NCBI GenBank assembly: GCA_030418545.1
Contig: QAIB01000014.1
Location: 51,852-115,851 of the forward strand
Length of the DNA stretch: 64,000 nucleotides
Source of the DNA: Xenophilus aerolatus
GTDB taxonomy: Bacteria; Pseudomonadota; Gammaproteobacteria; Burkholderiales; Burkholderiaceae_C
Direction: 5' to 3'
The translations under genes were made by a program, and so were the position numbers. The notes beneath the pieces are model-generated. The model worked only from the letters and a program-made list of their open reading frames with translations. It was not told where the DNA came from and did not search any database. Shown piece by piece: positions 43,062-51,088 of the stretch (positions are counted from its first letter, which is position 1; each line of letters opens with the position of its first letter).

Positions 43062-43597
43062 ATGCTCTTCAACGCCAATGCCGCTGCTGCTTCGATCGAG
43101 CAGATCAATGCCGTGATGCGTGTCGTCGTCGACAACTCGCCCGATGACCCGGCCGGCGCTCTGCCGGTGCACTATCTGCTCGGCCACCTGCAGAATCTTG
43201 TCATCCACGCTGCGGGCTATCGCGCTATTTCTGGCCGGTCGACAAGAAGCACCACTGGCGGGGAGCTCAATTGCGAGACGCGTTCGAGATCGGTGATGAC
43301 AGCGCGCTCAAGCCGCGTGAACTTCGCAACGCGATCCAACACTTCGACGAGAAACTCGACTTCTACATCGAGGAAGGACTCGTCGGTCAGATCATCCCGG
43401 AGTATGTCGGGCCGATGCCGCCACTAAGCGGTGTGCCACTCCATCTTTTTCGCGGCTACTTTGTCGACACCGGCGAGTTCGAGCTGCTTGGCAAACGCTT
43501 CAACGTACCGGCAATCGCGGGCGAGGTACTGCGCATTCGCGAAGATCTTCGCCGAATGGACACGCAGGGCGGTCGACTCAAACGACCCAAAGCTTAG
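43062..43597 (+). pseudogene. Frameshifted hypothetical gene
   Basis: The first part (MLFNANAAAASIEQINAVMRVVVDNSPDDPAG, LPVHYLLGHLQNLVIHAAG) runs to about 43215. The next segment continues in another frame as RYFWPVDKKHHWRGAQLRD and then FEIGDDSALKPRELRNAIQH to the stop. Both parts read like one soluble helical protein of about 180 residues, so a single indel near 43215 broke it. In the same frame the sequence EAFYIQS precedes the first ATG without a good start, suggesting that the 5' end is also lost. It converges on the nucleotidyltransferase gene with a 2-bp gap. Family unknown. Confidence 0.62.
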
Positions 43598-43599
43598 GC

Positions 43600-44376
43600 C
43601 TAGCCGGCTGGTATCAGCTTCTTCACTTCGGCTTCAGCAAGGTTGGGGTAGCCGTCGCGCTCCAGCGAGCGGACTTCCGCAATGATGTCTTTCGCGCGCT
43701 GCAACTTGTCCTTGCGCCATTGCGCCTGCTCGCTGCCAAGATACAGGGTGTCGAACGCCGTGAAGAGGTAGTCGCGGATGTTGATGACGCCGTAATACGA
43801 GAGGCTGACGACGTACTTCTCGAGACTGTAGGCATCGTAGACGTAGCCGGCTTCCGCGTTCCAGTACTTGAGGAGTCGGATCATCGGCTTGATCTTGTAC
43901 ATCTCCTTCTGGTTCAGCGCGTCCAACTGACCGTTGAAGTCGTTCGGATCGGTGTTCTTCCAGGCGATGGGGCCGTTCGGGATCTGGTACGTCGTTCCCC
44001 AGACGCTCAGGGCCGGGACCAGATCGAACTTGATGTGGTTGAGCTGCAGGACCAGGCTTGGTGACGACTGCTTGATATCAGAGGTGGAGTAATACTGCTC
44101 TGCAAACCGTCGCAGGCGATCAAGATAGGTCTGGGGCGTCGCGCCGCCTTGCGCGAATACGACCATGTAGTCGATGTCGGAGTGCGCGTCCATCCGCCGT
44201 GGCAGGATGGTTCCGCGTGTTGAAGAGCCAAACCTCAGCTGCGCGCTGAGTGCCGTCCCGAAGTAACTGGTCAGGCGCGTGTTGATCGTGGCGATCGATG
44301 TATTGATCGAGCTCTGTTCATCTGTTGACAGGACTGCACCGCTAGCACGAGCGTCCAGATACGAAATGACGGACAT
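43600..44376 (-). CDS. CD-NTase-type nucleotidyltransferase (SMODS family)
   Basis: A 258-residue protein with the polymerase-beta-like nucleotidyltransferase core of cGAS/DncV-like enzymes. The glycine-serine loop FGSSTRGT (G50-S51) is followed by HSDIDYMVVF with the two catalytic aspartates D67 and D69, then the third in NHIKFDLVPAL (D118). The helical OAS-like part MIRLLKYWNAEAGYVYDAYSLEKYVVSL ends the core. Such enzymes make cyclic or linear oligonucleotide signals on phage infection. It starts at an ATG overlapping the stop of the SLATT gene (TAATG). The pair forms a two-gene defence operon. Product nucleotide not inferable. Confidence 0.83.
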   Translation of the reverse strand: MSVISYLDARASGAVLSTDEQSSINTSIATINTRLTSYFGTALSAQLRFGSSTRGTILPRRMDAHSDIDYMVVFAQGGATPQTYLDRLRRFAEQYYSTSDIKQSSPSLVLQLNHIKFDLVPALSVWGTTYQIPNGPIAWKNTDPNDFNGQLDALNQKEMYKIKPMIRLLKYWNAEAGYVYDAYSLEKYVVSLSYYGVINIRDYLFTAFDTLYLGSEQAQWRKDKLQRAKDIIAEVRSLERDGYPNLAEAEVKKLIPAG

Positions 44377-44888
44377 TAGGGAATGCTCCGGTCGACGCGA
44401 TGCTCAGCTTCTCCGGCATCAATACCTTTCCGCGCCTTTTCGAAATCGCCCTGCGAGAACTGGGCGCTTGCCTGGTTCAGCTCGTTGCGGCGTTTGGTGA
44501 ACTCATCAAGCCCGTCGATAGCTGCCTGCTCATCCAGCGCGGCGGGCAGCTTGATTTCGCGGAACACCCGCGCGTCATTGCGCAGCGAGAGGTATTGGTC
44601 GCCGCTATTTTTGTGTGAGGCCGAACGCTCGGAGGGCTTTAAAAAGGTGATCAGTGCCGTAAGGATCGCAACAATGCCGGACATGACACCTGCCACCTCA
44701 GGAAAGTCCTTGAAGAACGCAAGGCCGGCTAGTGCACTCAGGACCACCGATGGAATGCCAAGGCCGTAGTGATACTTCGCCCAGCGAATACCAGCGTTGA
44801 AATGCGCCTTGCCGGAGTGGATGCAGTCTTCCTCGATGCGCTGCAGCTCGGCATGGATCGCCGGCTTCGGGTCAGTGATGTTGGTCAT
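44376..44888 (-). CDS. SLATT-domain two-TM effector
   Basis: A 170-residue membrane protein. An N-terminal helix (HAELQRIEEDCIHSGKAHFNAG) precedes two membrane segments (residues about 43-59, LGIPSVVLSALAGLAFF, and 64-83, EVAGVMSGIVAILTALITFL). Then come KPSERSASHKNSGDQYLSLRNDARVF and a long C-terminal helix bundle. This is the layout of the SLATT superfamily, predicted pore-forming effectors tied to SMODS nucleotidyltransferases and SLOG proteins. It is translated just before the CD-NTase gene with TAATG coupling. Activation by the nucleotide made by its partner, causing membrane damage and abortive infection, is inference from the family. Confidence 0.82.
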   Translation of the reverse strand: MTNITDPKPAIHAELQRIEEDCIHSGKAHFNAGIRWAKYHYGLGIPSVVLSALAGLAFFKDFPEVAGVMSGIVAILTALITFLKPSERSASHKNSGDQYLSLRNDARVFREIKLPAALDEQAAIDGLDEFTKRRNELNQASAQFSQGDFEKARKGIDAGEAEHRVDRSIP

Positions 44889-45177
44889 CTCATCGTTCTA
44901 GCGAAGCGCCTGCGGCGCGGCAACCACAAAAGCGCAGATGGCAGCCCTCCCGCCAGCGCTTGAGGCTCGACATTTTGCCTCGGTCGACCGCACCCCCTTT
45001 CTGGAATGGATCGCTCTGCACGCTCCGGTTTATGCAGGGGGCGCAAGGTCCTCAACGGGCCAATGCTTCCAGCATCGCCCTCGCTTCCGCGCTGCGTTTG
45101 TGCAGTTCCGGGCGGGGCAACCCCTTGCGGTAGTTGCTTGATCGCCATGCGCCTCCCTACGCATGGTCCACCCCTAG

Positions 45178-45750
45178 CTACGCCGGCGCGCCGGCGAAGA
45201 AGCGATCGAGTACCCCAGCGAGGACATCAAGACCGCCACCGAGCGCACCCTGGGTGTGCCGCTCTTCCAGGAACAGGTGATGCAGATCGCCATGCTAGCG
45301 GCGGATTTCACGGCCGGGGAAGCCGATCAACTGCGCCGGGCCATGGGCGCCTGGCGGCGTCGGGGCGGGCTAGAGCCGCACCAGCAGAAACTGGTGAAAC
45401 GCATGCTGGCCAAGGGCTACACGCAGGACTTCGCGGATCGTATCGCCAAGCTGGTGGAAGGCTTAGGCAGCTACGGGTTTCCGGAAAGCCACGCCGCGAG
45501 CTTCGGGCTGCTGGCCTACGTGAGCTGCTGGATCAAGCGCCACCACCCGGACGCACTTCTTGCGGGCCTGCTGAACAGCCAGCCGATGGGCTTCTATGCG
45601 CCGGCGCAGCTCGCGCGCGATGTCAGAGAGCACGGCGTGGTGGTGCGGCCGGTGGACGTCACGGTGAGCGACTGGAAGAGCACGCTGGAGGAGCCGGTGC
45701 AGGGGGAGGCATCCCACCGGTGGGACGCCACCGATTTCAACGACACGTGA
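45178..45750 (+). pseudogene. dnaE2: Fragment of error-prone DNA polymerase dnaE2 (imuC)
   Basis: About 190 codons of a C-family DNA polymerase fragment. [18 protein letters not shown] is followed by the strongly conserved [59 protein letters not shown] and [15 protein letters not shown], then DWKST. It begins directly after an in-frame TAG and ends at a TGA shortly after the family homology stops. Full-length DnaE2 is over 1,000 residues, so both ends are missing. Confidence 0.85.
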
Positions 45751-46180
45751 AGAAAAGGTTCGGGGAGGACTTGCTCGGCGCACGACGGTGATCCCTCTAG
45801 GATCCAAACGAGCGCAACTCAGACGCTTCCGGACTACTTCTTGCGTTCTCGGTTACTGGGCCTATCGAAATATTGTCGTTGAGTTAGGGAAGCCGTACCC
45901 GGTCGATTCGGGGTGGCGAGGACCGTTGTACTCCGCATAGCAATTCCCTTCGTAGTCGGCTTGAGAGCGCCGTCAAGACTCGGACGTGCGGCATTCCGGC
46001 CCCAATATGCGGCTGTTCATCTGCGCGCGTTTGGGCGAGCCACGTGCAAAGCCAAACATACGCCGGAAACGACGTCGGGACTTGATGAAGGTCAAGGTCG
46101 GGCCATGTCAAGACTTCGCGGCCGCCTACACAATTCCCGCGCGGGCGGCGGCAGTGGTCTCAGGCCCCAGCCAGCAAGCG
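45751..46180. other. Intergenic region with no recognised gene
   Basis: About 430 bp between the dnaE2 fragment and the FTR1 gene. Only short Arg/Pro-rich frames occur, with no recognisable domain and no clear terminator. It probably holds rearrangement debris; I could not name its origin. Confidence 0.5.
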
Positions 46181-48100
46181 CTAAGACGTCCGTCTGGCCG
46201 CTCGCGCGTTCATGGCGAATCCAAGAACGATGATGGTGGCGACCATAACTTGCGCGCCCAGAGCCTGCGCGGATGGGGACACGCCCAGGATGTCGATGCG
46301 CGGCGTATTGAGGGCGTGCGCGCCAATCCAACCTGCCTCTTGGAGTGCGGCCACCCCCTTGCCGGTCAACACCACCGCCAGCACAGCAACCAACATGGAG
46401 CTCCACGAGAAGAACTTGCCGATGGGAAGACGAGCACTGAATCTCAGGAGTGCGAATGCCACCGCAACCAACACCACCAGGCCGACCACCAAGCCGCCAA
46501 GCACGGCCCCGTGGTTTCCTTGCTCCCAGAGCGCGGCGTAGAAGAGGATGGTTTCAAACACTTCACGGTAAACCGCGATGAACGACAGGCCAAACATGAA
46601 CCAGGCCGATTTCTTGTTGAGCGCGGCCGACAGCTTGTCGTGAATGTACTTCTGCCACATCCCGGCCATGCTCTTCTGATGCATCCACATGCCAACACTC
46701 AGAAGTACAAGGGCAGCGAACAAGGATGAAAGGCCTTCAGTGACTTCGCGATTGGCTCCGCTGATGCTGACCAGGTAAGTCGCAACTGCCCAGGTCACAA
46801 CGCCTAGCGCCAAGGCGCCCACCCAGCCAGTGTGGACATACCGCAGCATGTCCTGCCGCTCCGCTTTGCGTAGAAAGGCGACCATGGCCACCACCACCAG
46901 CAAAGATTCCAGGCCCTCCCGAAGCAGAATAGTGAAGCTACCGACAAAGGCTGCTGTCGAATCCGCACTAGAGCCCAGGAGCGTGTCACCCTCTTTAAAG
47001 AGCCCGTTGATGTGTTCAGCTTGGGCCTGCAGCTCTGGCTGGGCCGCCTTGGCCGCTATCAAGGAGCGGTACTTGCCCATGGCCGTTTCGATGCGGGCAA
47101 GAAGGTCTCGGTCTCTTGCAGCGAGCGTCGGCTCGATTGGTTCAACGCCGTCCAGATAGGAGGACAGAGCGAGGTCCTTCGCCCGGCCAACATCTCCACT
47201 GCGCGCGGCTTCGAGGCTTTGGGCGAGTTTTTGGCGGGCCACCTCGAAGCTCAGTGCGCGGCTTTCGACTACGGCTTCTGGGTGAGCCTGGAGGTAGGCC
47301 ATCGCCAGCCGTGCTGGCTTTTCGCCCACGGTCTTCGCCAAATCTGCCTCGGCCGTACGCGAGAGAACATCCAGACCGGTCAGTTGGGCCCGAACCTCAG
47401 GATTGTCGCGCCAGACCTTCTCGCCAGAGACAACATCCGATTTGTCATGGGCAAACTGTCCGAGGTAGAACGCCAGAGCCCAGCGGTCGGCTTCAGCAAG
47501 GGCCGCGAAGCTGGGCATAGCCGTACCTTCAATGCCCTGGCTCAACACCTGATAGAGTGCGAAAATGCTTCGTTCGCGGGCACGCTCCTTGTCCGTGAAT
47601 GCGACAGGCCGCGGCTGGAGTCGGAGGCCAGCCGGTCCATCGCCGTTCCCCGTTGCTCCGTGGCATGCGGCGCACTGTGCTTGGTAGAGCGATGCGACCT
47701 CGCCCATCTTCGGCGGCGTGGCGGGCGCCGATGGAACTGGGTAAACCGCAAGCAGATGATTCGCCAGCGACTTGGCCAAGCCTGCGACCTCCTCTGGGCT
47801 CTTCTTCGCGTTGATGGCGCCAGAGAGCGCCTGCGCTTCACTTACGAGCGCTGCTCGCTCTGGGTGCGGCTCGAGTGCTGCCAGTTTTTCTTGGCTCGTC
47901 TTTGCAAACTCCTGCATCTCCCCGTACTCGGATTCGCTGACGACTGCACCGTCTTTGACCGCTCCCCCATAGTCCACAGCCAAGTAGTCGAGGAGCTGCC
48001 AGACGCGCCGGACGTCCGCTTCTGCAGCATGGGCGGTTGTTGCAATAAGGAAAGCTAGTGCGAATAGCCCGCCGAGCAGGGCGCGAAGGCGACAAAACAT
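46181..48100 (-). CDS. FTR1-family permease with N-terminal cytochrome c domain (PbrT/FtrC-like)
   Basis: A 639-residue fusion. After the signal peptide (LLGGLFALAFLIATTAHA) comes a periplasmic helical domain. A c-type heme-binding domain (QCAACHGATGNGDGP; distal Met in GTAMPSF) follows. The C-terminal half is an FTR1 permease with seven membrane helices and the iron-binding motifs REGLESLLVV and REVFETILFY. The fusion resembles FtrC-type permeases; homologues next to PbrR regulators are called PbrT and import Pb(II). Here the gene follows a PbrR/CadR-like MerR gene on the same strand, with a MerR-type dyad between them. Substrate (iron or lead) is not decided by the sequence. Confidence 0.88.
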   Translation of the reverse strand: MFCRLRALLGGLFALAFLIATTAHAAEADVRRVWQLLDYLAVDYGGAVKDGAVVSESEYGEMQEFAKTSQEKLAALEPHPERAALVSEAQALSGAINAKKSPEEVAGLAKSLANHLLAVYPVPSAPATPPKMGEVASLYQAQCAACHGATGNGDGPAGLRLQPRPVAFTDKERARERSIFALYQVLSQGIEGTAMPSFAALAEADRWALAFYLGQFAHDKSDVVSGEKVWRDNPEVRAQLTGLDVLSRTAEADLAKTVGEKPARLAMAYLQAHPEAVVESRALSFEVARQKLAQSLEAARSGDVGRAKDLALSSYLDGVEPIEPTLAARDRDLLARIETAMGKYRSLIAAKAAQPELQAQAEHINGLFKEGDTLLGSSADSTAAFVGSFTILLREGLESLLVVVAMVAFLRKAERQDMLRYVHTGWVGALALGVVTWAVATYLVSISGANREVTEGLSSLFAALVLLSVGMWMHQKSMAGMWQKYIHDKLSAALNKKSAWFMFGLSFIAVYREVFETILFYAALWEQGNHGAVLGGLVVGLVVLVAVAFALLRFSARLPIGKFFSWSSMLVAVLAVVLTGKGVAALQEAGWIGAHALNTPRIDILGVSPSAQALGAQVMVATIIVLGFAMNARAARRTS

Positions 48101-48183
48101 AGGAGCTGCGCAAATGAGAATGCGACCAATTCTAGTTTCGTCGGCGCGTCGCAGTGCCTGGGCAGCCCTAAGGAAGTTTCTTG

Positions 48184-48204
48184 ACCCTCACCCTGCTTGA
48201 GGGT
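48184..48204. promoter_or_regulatory. MerR-type dyad between the merR gene and the FTR1 gene
   Basis: Perfect 7-bp arms ACCCTCA/TGAGGGT around a 7-nt centre, preceded by TTGACC. It matches in layout the dyad in the merR/CDF intergenic region (ACTCTACACCTGCTGGAGGGT). The TTGACC is on the plus strand, pointing into antisense of merR, with a poor -10 (TAGCCC) at 19 bp. Confidence 0.6.
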
Positions 48205-48224
48205 GTAGCCCCCTTTCCTCGTGT

Positions 48225-48638
48225 CTAAACGGGGAGGCTGGTTCCCGTCGCCGAGCGGAGGGACTCGAGAGCACCGCAGTCCCCAATGCATACGCCACCC
48301 GCGCAGGTGCTGCGGATGGCTTGGAGCTGCTTACGCAGAGCTGTCAACTGCACTATGCGCTGCTCCACCAGCCGGACGTGTGCATCGAGCAGGGCGTTGA
48401 CCTCGTCGCATGGCTTGCCGGGCTCGTCCTGGAGGGACAACAGCACTCGAATCTCCTCGTGTGACATGTCGAGCGAGCGGCATCGAAGAATAAAGGCAAG
48501 CCTATCGGCGTGTTGGGCCCCGTACTCACGGTAGTTGCTCGCGGTGCGGGCCGGCGCCTGTAGCAATCCCTCGGCCTCGTAATACCGAATAGTAGGCACC
48601 GAACAACCAGTTGTCAGCGCGAGTTCACCAATCTTCAT
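48225..48638 (-). CDS. MerR-family Cd(II)/Pb(II)-responsive regulator (CadR/PbrR-like)
   Basis: A 137-residue MerR regulator. The N-terminal winged helix is MKIGELALTTGCSVPTIRYYEAEGLL; a dimerisation helix spans about 75-110. The metal-site cysteines are C77 (GKPCDEVN), C112 and C121 in the loop CAGGVCIGDC. This three-cysteine pattern is that of PbrR and CadR rather than of MerR or ZntR. It is divergent from a CDF transporter gene, and a MerR-type promoter lies between their start codons. It should repress that promoter and activate it on binding lead or cadmium by distorting the 19-bp spacer. Confidence 0.9.
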   Translation of the reverse strand: MKIGELALTTGCSVPTIRYYEAEGLLQAPARTASNYREYGAQHADRLAFILRCRSLDMSHEEIRVLLSLQDEPGKPCDEVNALLDAHVRLVEQRIVQLTALRKQLQAIRSTCAGGVCIGDCGALESLRSATGTSLPV

Positions 48639-48658
48639 CCGGATCGACCTCCTGCCAC

Positions 48659-48689
48659 TTGACTCTACACCTGCTGGAGGGTTTCAAAT
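48659..48689 (+). promoter_or_regulatory. MerR-type promoter of the CDF transporter gene
   Basis: TTGACT as -35, then a 19-bp spacer containing the imperfect dyad CTCTACACCTGCTGGAGGGT, then TCAAAT as -10. The long spacer is the defining mark of MerR-regulated promoters. The -10 ends only 6 bp before the ATG at 48696, so transcription probably starts at or next to the start codon. Confidence 0.8.
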
Positions 48690-48695
48690 GCTGCC

Positions 48696-49805
48696 ATGAG
48701 CACATGTCAAAGCAACAGCTGCGCAGGCGCGTGCGCGTCGCAGCTCTCGTCGGACACGCCACCCTCGAACGTGGCCGCACGCACGAGTACGTACTCCATC
48801 CCTAAGATGGACTGCCCTTCCGAGGAGAACCTCATCCGCATGGCCTTGAGCGGCGTGCCCGGTATCGGTGCGCTGAACTTCGACCTGGCTAACCGGCGAC
48901 TAGAAGTGGCGCATGCTGGGGAGCCAGGTCCCATCACTGCCAAACTTGAGCCGCTGAATTTAGGGGCATCATTTCTCGGGAGTTCGTCCGCTCCCTCCGC
49001 CGGAGCGTCGAAAACACGCTTCTCGGTGCCCAAGATGGACTGTCCCTCGGAGGAGAACCTCATCCGAATGGCCTTTGCGGACGCTTCGGAAATCAACAGT
49101 CTCGGGTTTGACCTGAAAGCCCGAGAACTGACTGTTGTTCACACGGGCTCCAGCGAGCAGGTGTTGGCGCGCTTGGTCCCACTGAACCTAGGCGCACGCG
49201 TACTAGAAACTACGAAAGGGGCGCGGGTCGAGGCATTCACCCAGGATGTGGAAGGTGACGCAGCGGAAGCTCGGACCCTCAAGCTACTGCTGGGTATCAA
49301 TGGCGCGATGTTCTTGCTCGAGCTGGTGGTGGGCTTAATTGCTCAATCGACAGGTCTTATCGCGGATTCGCTTGACATGTTCGCGGACGCCGCCGTGTAC
49401 GGCCTTGCTCTCTATGCGGTCGGACGAACTGCCGCGCTCAAGGTCAAGGCTGCGCACGTCGCCGGTTGGCTTCAGGTCGTACTTGCGGTCCTTGCACTTT
49501 CCGAAGTTCTGCGGCGAACACTTTTCGGCAGTGAACCGCAATCAGCTCTCATGATGGGCATGGGCCTGATTGCCCTGGTCGCAAACGTTGCGTGCCTGGT
49601 GCTCATTGCAAAGAAGCGAGACCGCGGCGCTCACATGACTGCGAGCTACATCTTCTCGGCAAACGATGTCATTGCGAATGCCGGCGTGATTGCTGCTGGT
49701 GTTCTGGTCGCCTGGACCGGCTCGTCGTACCCAGACCTTGTGATTGGGACCATCATCGCCCTGGTGGTGCTGAACGGCGCCCGGCGCATCCTTAGACTTC
49801 GCTGA
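48696..49805 (+). CDS. CDF cation transporter with two tandem HMA-like N-terminal domains
   Basis: A 369-residue membrane protein. It begins with a Cys-rich tail (STCQSNSCAGACAS), then two similar HMA-like domains each opening with PKMDCPSEENLIRMA and ending near LEPLNLGA or LVPLNLGA. The Cys of MDCPSEE replaces the usual CxxC. The C-terminal half is a CDF-type six-helix domain (TAQSTGLIADSLDMFADAAVYGLALYA; FSANDVIANAGVIAAGVLVAW). The gene is controlled by the divergent PbrR/CadR-like regulator through the 19-bp-spacer promoter. It presumably exports Cd, Zn or Pb; the metal is inferred from the regulator. Confidence 0.86.
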   Translation: MSTCQSNSCAGACASQLSSDTPPSNVAARTSTYSIPKMDCPSEENLIRMALSGVPGIGALNFDLANRRLEVAHAGEPGPITAKLEPLNLGASFLGSSSAPSAGASKTRFSVPKMDCPSEENLIRMAFADASEINSLGFDLKARELTVVHTGSSEQVLARLVPLNLGARVLETTKGARVEAFTQDVEGDAAEARTLKLLLGINGAMFLLELVVGLIAQSTGLIADSLDMFADAAVYGLALYAVGRTAALKVKAAHVAGWLQVVLAVLALSEVLRRTLFGSEPQSALMMGMGLIALVANVACLVLIAKKRDRGAHMTASYIFSANDVIANAGVIAAGVLVAWTGSSYPDLVIGTIIALVVLNGARRILRLR

Positions 49806-50129
49806 GTGCTGCGCTAATCGATGTGGAGTTCAGCGCAAGAACGGGCTGAATTCTGCAAAGATCTGTTTTGCCGCCGCGGCTTTCGAGTCGGCGAAGTTGG
49901 CGACCCCATCGCCTCCCTGCCGTGTTGCAGGGTCGTGCCGCCTTGGTTGAAGCGCTGCTGGGCCGCCGCGAAGCCGCTGTCGCCGGCGCCCGACCCACCA
50001 AACGAGATTTTTCAGGCAGCTTACAAACGGCCGCCGGAGGCCAGCCACCAATCGCCTTGACCCAGTGGCCCTGCGGTGTGCGGGCGGCCTGCTCAGCGAG
50101 CATCTCAAGGGCCCGGCGCAGCGTCGAAC
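49806..50129. other. Mosaic of gene remnants
   Basis: Region without an intact gene after the CDF transporter. On the minus strand the frame that should hold the LysR C-terminus runs instead into LRRALEMLAEQAARTPQGHWVKAIGG, a stretch similar to the N-terminal part of YtcJ-like amidohydrolases, then into an unrelated tail ending GDGVANFADSKAAAAKQIF. Each piece is 30-40 codons long, so several rearrangements met here. Confidence 0.5.
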
Positions 50130-50923
50130 TCCGATCGCTCCGGTCGCGAAGTCCGGCAGCACCTTCTTCAACCGTCCAGCCGCCAGATGGGACGCACTCA
50201 TCCCGGCAGGCAGCAAAGCAATGCCAAGCCCGGCGAGGGCCCCCGCCAGCTGCGCTGATGCTGTATTTACTTGAAACGGGCCGTCCACCTCGACCGGAGC
50301 CGCGGCGCCCCTCGGTCCAGCCAGGCGCCAGACCGTTTTGGGACCGCCGCGGGCGGGCGCGGTGATGCAGTCGTGCGCCGCGAGGTCGCGCGGGAGTGCC
50401 GGCTGGCCGCGCGCTGCCAGGTAGACAGGACTGGCCACCAAAGTCGCGCGGCTGGTTCCCAGCTTGCGCGCGATCAGCGACGGGCCGTGGTCTGCCCCTC
50501 GCATGGCGACATCGATGCCCTCGCCAAGGAGGTCCACGCGCGCGTCGTTCAGCTCGAACTCCAGGCGCACCTTCGGATGCGCTTCGGTGAAACGCGCCAC
50601 AGCGTCGGCCGGGAACCAGTTGAAAAAGTCAGCCAGCGCGCCAACGCGGACCCGGCCGGCCACCTCGTCGGCATCGCTGGCGATCTGGTCCGCGGCGCGC
50701 AGGAGTGCATCGACTTGGTCGGCAGACCGCGCGAAGAAGTTGCGTCCCGCATCCGTCAGCACCAGGCGCCGGGTGGTGCGCTGCATCGCGCGCCCAGGGC
50801 AGCTTCTAGCGTCTGCACACGCCGGCTTGCCGTGCTGGGAGGCATGCCCAGGCGGCGGCCCGCCTCGGCAAAGCTGCCTGCGCGCACCACGTTGACGAAC
50901 AGTGCGATGTCGTTCAGGTCCAT
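50130..50923 (-). pseudogene. Frameshifted LysR-family regulator
   Basis: The start MDLNDIALFVNVVRAGSFAEAGRRLGMPPSTASRRVQTLEAALGAR is a textbook LysR winged helix. Near 50785 the frame shifts: the next part (MQRTTRRLVLTDAGRNFFARSADQV, FELNDARVDLLGEGIDVAMR, LGTSRATLVASPVYLAARG) continues in another frame. Around 50130 it loses homology again (ATGAIG then unrelated), so the C-terminal end is missing. The gene is divergent from the redox operon at 51089, which it probably once regulated. Confidence 0.82.
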
Positions 50924-50991
50924 GAGGTGACTGCCATGCATCGAAGCCAGGCAGTGGAAATGCAGTGTTGATTACGAAGATTATTGAACGA

Positions 50992-51007
50992 GTGCATCTC
51001 ACTGCAC
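50992..51007. promoter_or_regulatory. Inverted repeat in the lysR/FMN-reductase intergenic region
   Basis: GTGCA-TCTCAC-TGCAC lies 82 bp upstream of the reductase start, between it and the broken lysR gene. LysR-type regulators bind such interrupted dyads. It may be the relic operator of the operon. Confidence 0.4.
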
Positions 51008-51088
51008 CACATTTATCTTTCATCGATGTATTTCTAAAGTTGGCTTCAACGGCGCAGGTTCGCGTCGTCACCCACCCAGGAGCCCACC

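Noticed and set aside
45884..46111. Possible IS or intron remnant between dnaE2 fragment and FTR1
   Set aside because: Short frames show no recognisable motif; left as unassigned.
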